Source: an uncultured Erysipelotrichaceae bacterium (GTDB lineage Bacteria; Bacillota_I; Bacilli_A; Erysipelotrichales; Coprobacillaceae). Taken from it: a DNA stretch of 14,304 nt. A model generated the notes under the pieces. It did not search any database, was not told the DNA's origin, and saw nothing but the letters and a program-made list of their open reading frames with translations. Positions 1 to 6,968 of this stretch are shown here, piece after piece. The position numbers and the translations under genes are program-made. The stretch covers positions 1 to 14,304 of the forward strand of contig UQVG01000019.1 of NCBI GenBank assembly GCA_900544435.1, given 5' to 3'. Position 1 is the first letter of the stretch. The number at the start of each line of letters is the position of its first letter.

Positions 1-34
1 ACAATCAATCGAATATTAAAATTTATTAATATAG

Positions 35-63
35 TTGAATTTAAAAAAAGGTTAGTATATAAT
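35..63 (+). promoter_or_regulatory. Sigma-A-type promoter for tig
   Basis: TTGAAT (35-40), a 17-base spacer and a perfect TATAAT (58-63) put the transcription start near 70, about 26 bases before the tig start codon. This also argues against the upstream in-frame TTG at 69 as the start, because it would lie at or before the first transcribed base. Confidence 0.8.
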
Positions 64-95
64 GTCTTTTGATACGGAATAAGGAGAAATATATA

Positions 96-1379
96 ATGAG
101 AACAACTACAAAAAAATTAGAAAATGCTGTTACTCAAATTAAAGTAACATTTGATAAAAATGAATGGGCAGATGCTCAAGACGCTGCTTTAAAAAGATTA
201 GCTACAAGAGTTAAATTAGATGGTTTCAGACCTGGTAAAGCTCCAGTTGCTATGATTAAAGCTAGACTTGGAAAACAAGCTATCTATGATGAAGCAACTG
301 ATCAAATCTTACAAAAAAGATATGCTGATATCATGAAAAAAGCTGAAGTTACTCCAATCGCTCAACCTACATTAAATATTGATAGTGTTGATAATGATAA
401 CTTAAAAATCACAATCTTATGTCCTGTTAAACCTGAAGTTGAATTAGGTGAATACAAAGGATTAGAAGTTAAAAAAGGTAGAGTAACTGTTGCTAAAAAA
501 GATATCGAAGCACAAGTTGAAAACTATCGTCATCAATTCGCTGAATTAACTACTAAAGAAAACGGTGAAGTTGCTAAAGGTGACACAGTTGTTATGGATT
601 TCGAAGGATTCATCGATGGTGAAGCATTCGAAGGTGGAAAAGCTGAAAATCATTCATTAGAAATCGGTTCTGGACAATTCATTCCAGGTTTTGAAGATCA
701 AATGATCGGTATGACTTGTGAAAATGAAAAAGATGTTGTTGTAACATTCCCAGAAGATTATCAAGCTACTGAATTAGCTGGTAAAGAAGCTACATTCAAA
801 GTAACTGTTCATGAAATTAAAGAAAAAGTATTACCTGAAGCTGATGATGAATTAGCTAAAGATGTTAACATTGAAGGTGTTGAAACTTTAGATCAATTAA
901 AAGATCATATTAAAGCTCAATTAAAATCACAAAAAGAAAATGAAGTAGAAAATAAATTCTTCTCTGATTTAACTCAAGCTTTAATTGAATGCTGTAAAGT
1001 AGAAGATAGTGAAGCTTTATTAAATTCTGAATTAGATACAATGTTAAGAGAAGTTGAAATGAACTTACAACAACAAGGTTTATCATTTGAATTATATGAA
1101 CAATTTACTGGTAAAAACAAAGATGCTATCAAAGCTGATTTAACTGATCAAGCAAAAGATAGAGTAAAATTAAACTTAATCTTAGCTGCTATCGTTGAAG
1201 CTGAAAATATCGAAGTAACTGATGAAGAACGTAATAGCGAATTAGAAACAATCGCAAATACATATAATAGAGACTTAGAAGAAATCAAACAAATCTTTGC
1301 TCAAAATATGTACCAAATCGATGCTGATATCTTAAATAGAAAAGCGTTAGACGTTGTTAAAGAAAACTTAAAGAAATAG
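96..1379 (+). CDS. tig: Trigger factor, ribosome-associated chaperone and peptidyl-prolyl isomerase
   Basis: A 427-residue protein, the usual length for trigger factor. It binds the ribosome exit tunnel and shields nascent chains in the cytoplasm. The N-terminal ribosome-binding domain carries the signature GFRPGKAP at residues 43-50, the same place as GFRxGKxP in the family. An FKBP-type isomerase domain follows at roughly residues 160-245 (VVMDFEGFIDGEAFEGG, then IPGFEDQMIGM), and the rest is the helical SurA-like chaperone domain. I chose ATG 96 because AAGGAG (81-86) sits at the right distance and because an in-frame TTG at 69 lies at the predicted transcription start. In Bacillus tig precedes clpX-lonB-lonA-ysxC; here lon follows directly and clpX is absent from the locus. 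A hairpin separates it from lon. Confidence 0.97.
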   Translation: MRTTTKKLENAVTQIKVTFDKNEWADAQDAALKRLATRVKLDGFRPGKAPVAMIKARLGKQAIYDEATDQILQKRYADIMKKAEVTPIAQPTLNIDSVDNDNLKITILCPVKPEVELGEYKGLEVKKGRVTVAKKDIEAQVENYRHQFAELTTKENGEVAKGDTVVMDFEGFIDGEAFEGGKAENHSLEIGSGQFIPGFEDQMIGMTCENEKDVVVTFPEDYQATELAGKEATFKVTVHEIKEKVLPEADDELAKDVNIEGVETLDQLKDHIKAQLKSQKENEVENKFFSDLTQALIECCKVEDSEALLNSELDTMLREVEMNLQQQGLSFELYEQFTGKNKDAIKADLTDQAKDRVKLNLILAAIVEAENIEVTDEERNSELETIANTYNRDLEEIKQIFAQNMYQIDADILNRKALDVVKENLKK

Positions 1380-1382
1380 TTT

Positions 1383-1405
1383 AAAAGACGCGTAAGCGTC
1401 TTTTT
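1383..1405 (+). terminator. Hairpin between tig and lon
   Basis: A perfect 9-bp stem, AAAAGACGC (1383-1391) with GCGTCTTTT (1396-1404), closes a GTAA tetraloop and ends in five T. The short T-tract and the absence of a convincing promoter for lon (only a weak TTGTTA-17-TAGTTT at 1354-1382) suggest it may be leaky, so that tig transcription partly feeds lon. Confidence 0.75.
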
Positions 1406-1422
1406 AAAAAAGGAGGATTATT

Positions 1423-3744
1423 ATGAGTGAAAGTACATTATTAACCCTTCCTGTTGTGTGTACAAGAGGAATGATTGTCTTTCCGGGTAACCGTTTATCA
1501 TTAGATGTTGGTCGCCCCCTTAGTTTAAAAGCACTTGAACTTTCAAGTCGTGACTTTGATAACAATATCCTATTTGTTTCACAAATCAATCCTATTGTTG
1601 ATGATCCAAAATATGATGATGTTTATCATGTTGGAACTTTATGTAAAATTGAAAAGAAAATCCGTCGCGATAGTGCAGGGACAATCAAATTAACTGTTAC
1701 TGGAGAAAAAAGGGTAGCTCTTCAAGATTTTAAAATTGAAAATGGTTCAATTTTTTCTACAGCAGAAGTTTTAGAAGATATTTATGGGGATACAAATGAA
1801 GAAGTTGCTTTAGTAAGAAAAACAACAGCTTACTTTGAACAAGCAAGACGTCATATGCCTCATATTCCAGCTGAAAGCTTAACATTACTTTCAAATGGAA
1901 CATCAGCAAGTTTACTTGCCGATACAATTGGTCAATATTTACCAATTGATTTAGACAGAAAACAAAAAATTCTTGAAGAACAAAGAATTAATGAAAGATT
2001 ATTCTTAGTAGCAAGTTCTATTGAATCTGAAAAAATGATTAGTCAATTAGAAGATACAATCAATAGAAAAGTCAAAGAAAGTATTGATGAAAATCAAAAA
2101 GAATACTATCTAAGAGAAAAATTAAGAGCTATTAAAGATGAACTTGGTGATACTGTTGATAAAGGGGACGATGCTGATCAAATTCGTAAAGAATTAGCTG
2201 AAAATCCATATCCTCAATACATCAAGGATAAAATTGAAGAAGAATTACGTCGTTTTGAAGCAATGCCACCAGCATCTTCAGAAGCGAACGTTGTTAGAAC
2301 TTATATTGATTGGGTGATGAAAACACCTTGGTATCAAGAAACTAAAGATGAAGAAGATATTTCTAAAATTGAAGCAATTTTAGAAGAAGATCATTTTGGA
2401 TTAGAAAAAGTTAAAGAAAGAATTGTTGAACATTTAGCTGTTAAACAAATGACACAATCTTTAAAAGCACCAATTATCTGTTTGGCGGGTCCACCAGGTG
2501 TAGGGAAAACAAGTATTGCTAAAAGTATTGCCCGTGCTTTAGATCGTAAATTTGTTAAAGCTTCTTTAGGTGGAGTAAGAGACGAAGCAGAAGTTCGTGG
2601 ACATCGTCGTACTTATTTAGGATCAATGCCTGGACGTATCATTCAAGGAATGAAAAAAGCTGGTGTTGTAAATCCTGTCTTCTTATTAGATGAAATTGAT
2701 AAGATGGCAAGTGATTATAAAGGGGATCCTACAAGTGCAATGCTTGAAGTCTTAGATCCTGAACAAAATTCTCAATTCTCTGATAACTATATTGAAGAAC
2801 CTTATGACTTATCGAAAGTCTTATTCATTGCGACTGCTAATGATTTAGGAGGAATTCCTGGACCACTTAGAGATCGTCTTGAAATTATTGAAGTTTCAAG
2901 TTATACAGAACAAGAAAAATTAATGATTGTTAAAGAACATTTAATTAAAAAACAATTAGATGCGCATTCATTAAAACCTGAACAAATGATTATTTCTGAT
3001 GATATCATCATGGAAATTATTCAACACTATACACGTGAAGCAGGTGTTCGTGAACTTGAAAGATATATTGCTAAATTATGTCGTAAAACTGTTTTAGCTA
3101 TCTTAAAAGAAAAAGTTGAATCAGTGACTATTGATCAAGATAAACTTGTTGAATTCTTAGGAAAAGCACCATTTGATCATACTAAGAAACTTCCTCGTCC
3201 TCAAGTAGGGGTTGTTACTGGTATGGCATATACTCAATTTGGTGGAGATATTTTACCAATTGAAGTCAATCATTTTGATGGTACTGGTAAATTCATTATT
3301 ACTGGTCAATTAGGTGATGTCATGAAAGAATCGGCTTCAATTGCATTAGATTATTTAAAAGCTAACAAAGAAAAATATGGCTTAGATGATAAAGCATTTG
3401 AAAAACAAGATATTCATATCCATGTTCCAGAAGGAGCTATCAAAAAAGATGGTCCATCAGCAGGGGTCACTCTTACAACAGCTATCTATTCAGCGTTTAC
3501 AAATAAACCTGTAAGAGATGATGTTGCGATGACAGGAGAAATCACTTTACGTGGAAATGTTTTACCAATTGGTGGATTGAAAGAAAAATCTATTTCAGCA
3601 CATCGTTCTGGAATTAGAAAAATCATCATTCCTAAAGAAAATGAAAAAGATATCGAAGATATCCCAGAATCAGTAAGAAATGATTTAGAAATTGTTTTAG
3701 CTGATCATATCGATACAGTTTTAGAACATGCAATTGTTAAATAA
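1423..3744 (+). CDS. lon: ATP-dependent protease Lon (LonA type)
   Basis: A 773-residue Lon protease that degrades misfolded and regulatory proteins in the cytoplasm as a homohexamer. The N-terminal LAN substrate domain covers roughly residues 1-200, followed by a helical region. The AAA+ module has Walker A GPPGVGKT at 356-363 and a Walker B ending LLDEIDK. The C-terminal serine protease domain has DGPSAGVTL with catalytic Ser679 and GGLKEK with catalytic Lys722. The 43-residue spacing of this Ser-Lys dyad is the canonical one. There is no transmembrane insertion, so this is LonA and not LonB. The start is ATG 1423 behind a strong AAGGAGG (about 1410-1416). It lies just after the tig hairpin, and its stop codon is inside the 5' arm of its own terminator. 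Confidence 0.98.
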   Translation: MSESTLLTLPVVCTRGMIVFPGNRLSLDVGRPLSLKALELSSRDFDNNILFVSQINPIVDDPKYDDVYHVGTLCKIEKKIRRDSAGTIKLTVTGEKRVALQDFKIENGSIFSTAEVLEDIYGDTNEEVALVRKTTAYFEQARRHMPHIPAESLTLLSNGTSASLLADTIGQYLPIDLDRKQKILEEQRINERLFLVASSIESEKMISQLEDTINRKVKESIDENQKEYYLREKLRAIKDELGDTVDKGDDADQIRKELAENPYPQYIKDKIEEELRRFEAMPPASSEANVVRTYIDWVMKTPWYQETKDEEDISKIEAILEEDHFGLEKVKERIVEHLAVKQMTQSLKAPIICLAGPPGVGKTSIAKSIARALDRKFVKASLGGVRDEAEVRGHRRTYLGSMPGRIIQGMKKAGVVNPVFLLDEIDKMASDYKGDPTSAMLEVLDPEQNSQFSDNYIEEPYDLSKVLFIATANDLGGIPGPLRDRLEIIEVSSYTEQEKLMIVKEHLIKKQLDAHSLKPEQMIISDDIIMEIIQHYTREAGVRELERYIAKLCRKTVLAILKEKVESVTIDQDKLVEFLGKAPFDHTKKLPRPQVGVVTGMAYTQFGGDILPIEVNHFDGTGKFIITGQLGDVMKESASIALDYLKANKEKYGLDDKAFEKQDIHIHVPEGAIKKDGPSAGVTLTTAIYSAFTNKPVRDDVAMTGEITLRGNVLPIGGLKEKSISAHRSGIRKIIIPKENEKDIEDIPESVRNDLEIVLADHIDTVLEHAIVK

Positions 3745-3773
3745 CGGAAACTTGAATTTCCGTTATTTTTTTT
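3741..3773 (+). terminator. Terminator of lon
   Basis: A perfect 10-bp stem, ATAACGGAAA (3741-3750) with TTTCCGTTAT (3757-3766), has a CTTGAA loop and a run of T to 3773. The stem begins at the lon stop codon. The loop contains most of the -35 hexamer of the engB promoter. Confidence 0.88.
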
Positions 3774-3780
3774 GTACAAT
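3752..3780 (+). promoter_or_regulatory. Promoter for engB inside the lon terminator
   Basis: TTGAAT (3752-3757), a 17-base spacer and TACAAT (3775-3780). The -35 box occupies the terminator loop and the first base of its 3' arm. The spacer is the rest of that arm plus the T-tract. Initiation is expected near 3787, close to the ribosome-binding site of engB. Confidence 0.65.
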
Positions 3781-3797
3781 ACAAAAGGTGAGAAAAA

Positions 3798-4397
3798 ATG
3801 GTAAAAATTAAAAAAGCAGAATATATATTATCAGCAGCATGGAAAAGCCAATGGCCTGAAGAAAGTTTTCCAGAAATGTGTTTAGCAGGACGTTCAAATG
3901 TTGGAAAAAGTAGTTTTATTAATACAATGTTATCAAGAAATGGTCTTGCAAAAGTATCAAGTACACCAGGTAAAACAAGAACTTTGAATTTCTTTAATGT
4001 CAATGATGCACTTTATTTTGTTGATGTTCCTGGATATGGTTATGCTAAAGTTGCTAACAATGTTACAAAACAATTTGGTAAAACAATGGATGAATATATT
4101 AGTGAAAGACAAACTTTAAAAGGTTTTATTTTATTAGTTGATTATCGTCATAAGCCAACTCAAGATGATGTGATGATGTATGAGTTTGTTAAGCATCATG
4201 GAGTACCAGTTATTGTGGTAGCAACTAAAGAAGATAAACTTAAACGTAATGATGTAAAGAAAAATGAAAAATTGATCAAAGATACATTACACTTTGATCC
4301 AAATGATACATTTATTCGTTTTTCAAGTTTAAAGAAAAAAGGAATTCAAGAAGCTTGGAATGCAATTTATGAATTATGTGATTTAAATTTTGAGTAG
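3798..4397 (+). CDS. engB: Ribosome-biogenesis GTPase EngB/YsxC (YihA)
   Basis: A 199-residue single-domain GTPase of the TrmE-Era-EngA-YihA-Septin group, needed for assembly of the large ribosomal subunit. Visible motifs are G1 GRSNVGKSS (31-39), a G2 region STPGKT with the following strand TLNFF, G3 DVPGYG (76-81), G4 TKED (143-146) and G5 SSLKKKG near residue 175. The length fits the family. The start is ATG 3798 behind AAAGGTGAG. In Bacillus ysxC also follows lonA directly, so neighbour and sequence agree. It has its own promoter in the lon terminator and its stop codon lies in the 5' arm of its terminator. Confidence 0.97.
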   Translation: MVKIKKAEYILSAAWKSQWPEESFPEMCLAGRSNVGKSSFINTMLSRNGLAKVSSTPGKTRTLNFFNVNDALYFVDVPGYGYAKVANNVTKQFGKTMDEYISERQTLKGFILLVDYRHKPTQDDVMMYEFVKHHGVPVIVVATKEDKLKRNDVKKNEKLIKDTLHFDPNDTFIRFSSLKKKGIQEAWNAIYELCDLNFE

Positions 4398-4414
4398 GGA
4401 AACCTACTTTTTTT
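4393..4414 (+). terminator. Terminator of engB
   Basis: A 6-bp stem, AGTAGG (4393-4398) with CCTACT (4403-4408), closes a GAAA tetraloop and is followed by seven T (4408-4414). It contains the engB stop codon. Confidence 0.8.
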
Positions 4415-4441
4415 CATATCTTATTATTTTTAGCATAGACT
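4414..4441 (+). promoter_or_regulatory. Sigma-E-like sporulation promoter candidate before spoVID-like gene
   Basis: TCATATC (4414-4420), 13 bases, then CATAGACT (4434-4441). The halves resemble the -35 (KMATATT) and -10 (CATACAHT) of the mother-cell sigma-E class, with one mismatch each. The same octamer and spacing occur before the SPOR gene at 9876. The spacer is slightly short for classical sigma-E. An alternative sigma-A reading, TTCATA-17-TAGACT, is possible but matches poorly. The predicted start is close to the AGGAGGAG ribosome-binding site, so the leader would be very short. Confidence 0.55.
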
Positions 4442-4458
4442 TTGTTAGGAGGAGTGTT

Positions 4459-5151
4459 ATGCAAAAAATATTTTATGAAAAAGAAATTGATTTATTACAT
4501 CAATTAAAGGAATTGATTTCTTTAACAGTTGATGAATCTATTGATTATAAAATAGAAGATCATGGTGTTAGAGCTGTTGGGACTCTTGCGATTAAAGGGG
4601 AATATGTCAGTCAAGAAAAAAGACATTTTTTAGAAAATGTTGAATTAGATGTTTATGCTGATGATCAAAAGATTACAGATCATCAAGATTTTCATTTAAA
4701 GGTTGAGGATTTTCATTATGATATAATTGATGGTAATTTAAAAATTAAAATTGAAGTTGGTGTTTATGGGGTTGAAGAAGGAGAAAATAGATATATTCAG
4801 TTAGATGAAGATCCTATTGATGAAATTGAAAAACTATCGAGAGATGTTGAAGCAACAACTGTTGAAAAAGAAGTAATAGAGCCAGAAATTCCTGAAGAAA
4901 TCCAAGATGTAGAAAAGCTACAAGAAAAAATCTATGAAACAAAAGAAAAAGAAGAAAAGGCAGAAGATGATGAAGATTTAGGTGTTTATTATTTATATGT
5001 TGTTTTACCTAATGATACGTATGCTTCTATTGCTAGGCAATATCATGTAGATGAAAAGATGATTCGAGAATATAATCAGGATTTAAATTTAGATGCAGGA
5101 CAGATTTTGATCATTCCTTATGCTCCAAAAAACCATTCAGACAAAGTATAA
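4459..5151 (+). CDS. spoVID: SpoVID-like spore coat morphogenesis protein with C-terminal LysM domain
   Basis: A 230-residue protein. Residues 1-115 form a predicted beta-rich domain whose start (ISLTVDESIDYKIEDHG, then GTLAIKGEY) resembles the N-terminal domain of Bacillus SpoVID. An acidic Glu/Lys-rich linker follows (about 116-175), then one LysM domain (about 180-222: DTYASIARQYHV, with NLDAGQILIIPY at the end). SpoVID sits on the forespore surface in the mother cell and drives encasement by coat proteins. Here the linker is much shorter than in Bacillus, where the protein exceeds 500 residues. No signal peptide is visible, which fits a cytosolic mother-cell protein. I chose ATG 4459 because AGGAGGAG (4447-4454) precedes it; the longer frame from 4390 lacks a site. 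Position between engB and a ysxE-like gene before valS matches Bacillus and is the main support for the name. Confidence 0.75.
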   Translation: MQKIFYEKEIDLLHQLKELISLTVDESIDYKIEDHGVRAVGTLAIKGEYVSQEKRHFLENVELDVYADDQKITDHQDFHLKVEDFHYDIIDGNLKIKIEVGVYGVEEGENRYIQLDEDPIDEIEKLSRDVEATTVEKEVIEPEIPEEIQDVEKLQEKIYETKEKEEKAEDDEDLGVYYLYVVLPNDTYASIARQYHVDEKMIREYNQDLNLDAGQILIIPYAPKNHSDKV

Positions 5152-6040
5152 TTTGGATGTTTTAGGACTTATTCAAATAAGTCCTCGTGTTTATAAAATC
5201 AAAACATCTACTTGTTTTTATTGTGTTAAGATTGTTGATGAAAAGAAATTAGAAGTGGCTTATCAGCATCTTAATACTTTACATCTCAATCATTTTATTC
5301 ATTTGATTTTAAATAATGAACAGCATTATTTTACACCTTATGCAAATCAATATATTTATTTGATGCCTTACTTACAAGAAGATAATCATATAAAAAAAGA
5401 AATGAAAATCAAAACATATTATCAAATTCTAGCTTATTTACACAATCATTCTTTTTTTATACAACATGAAGAAACTCATTTTTTTAAAAAACAATATGAT
5501 GATCTTTTTTCTTTGATTCAACAAAGAAAAAATGATTATGAAGAATTAATGAGAGAATTTGAATTTAGAAAATTTAAATCACCTGCGGGTTGGATGCTTG
5601 TTTTAAATTATTATCGAATTATTCATTATTTAAATCAAGCACATTATTATTTAAGTCAGTATCAAGAAGTAATGAAAGATAAAAATGAAATTAGACTCTC
5701 TTTAACTTACAATCATTTTGATAAGGATCATATTTTTGTTAAAGATAAGACACTTATTTCTATTGATCGAATGAAAATTAATTATTGTATTTATGATTTA
5801 ATAGAGACTTTTCAAAGTCAAGATGAATTATTTGAAAGTATTTCATTATTAGAATATTACTTAAAAGAAGTGAAGTTGTTAAAAGAAGAAAAAATCTTAT
5901 TGCAGTGTATTTTATCAATTGTTCCTCAAGTTCAATTGGATTTACAAGAGGAAATAAATATTTATCAAATGTCAAAATTAATTTGTTATTTAGATGGTTT
6001 GCAAGAAATATTCAAAAAGTTAATGATTGACGAGAAATAG
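5120..6040 (+). CDS. ysxE: YsxE/CotS-family spore protein with degenerate kinase fold
   Basis: A 306-residue protein overlapping the spoVID-like gene by 32 bases, so probably translationally coupled; no clear ribosome-binding site is seen before ATG 5120. The N-terminus (TKYNLDVLGL, then RVYKIKTSTCFYCVKIV) reads like the N-lobe of the CotS/YsxE family, which shares the aminoglycoside phosphotransferase fold. The region aligning with the catalytic loop HGDxxxxN reads YNHFDKDH (197-204), so the His-Gly-Asp and metal-binding Asn are gone. The later Asp216 of SIDRM, matching the family's second metal-ligand Asp, remains. I therefore read it as a pseudokinase. In Bacillus ysxE follows spoVID and precedes valS, exactly as here. 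Its substrate, if any, is unknown. The valS promoter starts inside its last codons. Confidence 0.7.
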   Translation: MLQKTIQTKYNLDVLGLIQISPRVYKIKTSTCFYCVKIVDEKKLEVAYQHLNTLHLNHFIHLILNNEQHYFTPYANQYIYLMPYLQEDNHIKKEMKIKTYYQILAYLHNHSFFIQHEETHFFKKQYDDLFSLIQQRKNDYEELMREFEFRKFKSPAGWMLVLNYYRIIHYLNQAHYYLSQYQEVMKDKNEIRLSLTYNHFDKDHIFVKDKTLISIDRMKINYCIYDLIETFQSQDELFESISLLEYYLKEVKLLKEEKILLQCILSIVPQVQLDLQEEINIYQMSKLICYLDGLQEIFKKLMIDEK

Positions 6041-6055
6041 TCTATTTGATAGAAT
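6027..6055 (+). promoter_or_regulatory. Promoter of the T-box/valS operon
   Basis: TTGACG (6027-6032), a 17-base spacer and TAGAAT (6050-6055), both close to the sigma-A consensus. It lies over the end of the ysxE-like gene, with a start expected near 6062, just before Stem I of the T-box. Confidence 0.8.
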
Positions 6056-6061
6056 AGAACT

Positions 6062-6276
6062 GCAATGATTTGGAGGAGTAGTTCTTCTTTGTTTAATAGA
6101 GAGTCCCGCTTGCTGGAAAGGGATAAATGAAAAGAGTGAAGGTAGCCAAGGAGCATGTTAGATGAAATTAAGTAGTTTAACACGTAGAACTGCGTTAAAG
6201 TTTTGAGGTGCTAAGTTATACTTAGAACTAAGGTGGTATCGCGATATAAGTCGTCCTTAGAGGGATGGCTTTTTTA
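6062..6276 (+). ncRNA. T-box riboswitch sensing uncharged tRNA-Val
   Basis: Stem I carries AGTA (about 6077-6080), the distal bulge AGAGAGTC (6098-6105) and a TCCC/GGGA distal stem. The specifier loop has GTGAAG followed by GTA (6142-6144), a Val codon. A third stem pairs TTTAAC with GTTAAA (about 6176-6199). The T-box core AAGGTGGTATCGCG (6230-6243) contains TGGT (6234-6237), which would pair with the ACCA end of tRNA-Val. The antiterminator uses CTAAGG (6228-6233) with CCTTAG (6255-6260). It competes with the terminator AGTCGTCC (6249-6256) with GGATGGCT (6263-6270), followed by T (6270-6275). Uncharged tRNA-Val should stabilise the antiterminator and allow expression of the next two genes. 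The GUA specifier agrees with valS downstream. Confidence 0.95.
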
Positions 6277-6293
6277 TTTTAAGGAGGAAAAAG

Positions 6294-6968
6294 ATGAATT
6301 ATTTTACAGATTATTGGTATGTATGGATTATTTTTGCTGTTTTATGTGTGTTCTTGTTTATCTTTTATGGTAAAAGATACAAACAAGTAAAAGAAAGAAG
6401 AAGAAAATATGAAGAAAAATTAGCTCAAGAAAGAGATATGTTTTCTCATCTTACAAGTGAAGTTTTTGATAAGATTGAACCAATTGATCTTACAAGAGCC
6501 GTTATTTTTCATATTAACGCTAAAGAAGATCGTCTATATGAAGATGATAACTATGATGGAAATATTATTCCTTATTTAACACATGAAGAATTATTGATTT
6601 ATACAATGTACCAATTAGAATGTTCTTTAGAAGGTGGAAGAGGTTCAATTCATTCATTTTTTATAACAGAACCTTATTGTAATTATAGACCATACTATAA
6701 AGAAGCATTTGAAACGTTGAAATGTTATGATATTGCTCATTTATTAGAAGAAGCTGAAAAATTAGCTGTTTTAATTGAAAATGATCAAGAAGATGAAATT
6801 GATGAAAGAAGTGAATACGCTACATACAATTTCTCTGATTTTACAAATGAATTTGTTTCTTTATTACGTTCTTCAGGTGTTGGAGAAAAATTAGGAGAAT
6901 ATATTAAGGAACATAAAGAAAGTTTTATTGAAAAGGATGATGAAAATGAAAAAAGAATTAGCGAGTAA
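6294..6968 (+). CDS. Membrane-anchored protein of unknown function between T-box and valS
   Basis: A 224-residue protein with one N-terminal membrane segment (about 8-25, [18 protein letters not shown]), then a basic stretch [16 protein letters not shown] that should keep the rest in the cytoplasm. The soluble part is acidic. Residues about 105-155 ([16 protein letters not shown], then a helix with [20 protein letters not shown]) recall the DUF4375/DMP19 pattern ExxNGGFxQYF plus a following Ala-rich helix, but the match is weak. ATG 6294 has a strong AAGGAGG (6281-6287). It overlaps valS by 23 bases and has no promoter of its own, so it is expressed with valS under T-box control. I do not recognise a function. 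Confidence 0.85.
   Translation: MNYFTDYWYVWIIFAVLCVFLFIFYGKRYKQVKERRRKYEEKLAQERDMFSHLTSEVFDKIEPIDLTRAVIFHINAKEDRLYEDDNYDGNIIPYLTHEELLIYTMYQLECSLEGGRGSIHSFFITEPYCNYRPYYKEAFETLKCYDIAHLLEEAEKLAVLIENDQEDEIDERSEYATYNFSDFTNEFVSLLRSSGVGEKLGEYIKEHKESFIEKDDENEKRISE

Noticed and set aside
1404..1945. Reverse-strand open frames over the start of lon (1404-1589, 1757-1945)
   Set aside because: They lie antisense to a clear lon gene, have no ribosome-binding site and give low-complexity Leu-rich translations.
3737..4003. Reverse-strand 88-residue frame over lon end and engB start
   Set aside because: Shadow of engB, crossing a terminator and a promoter on the other strand; the protein resembles nothing.
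5778..6183. Reverse-strand frames over the ysxE end and T-box
   Set aside because: The second would run through the conserved T-box Stem I; neither has a start signal.
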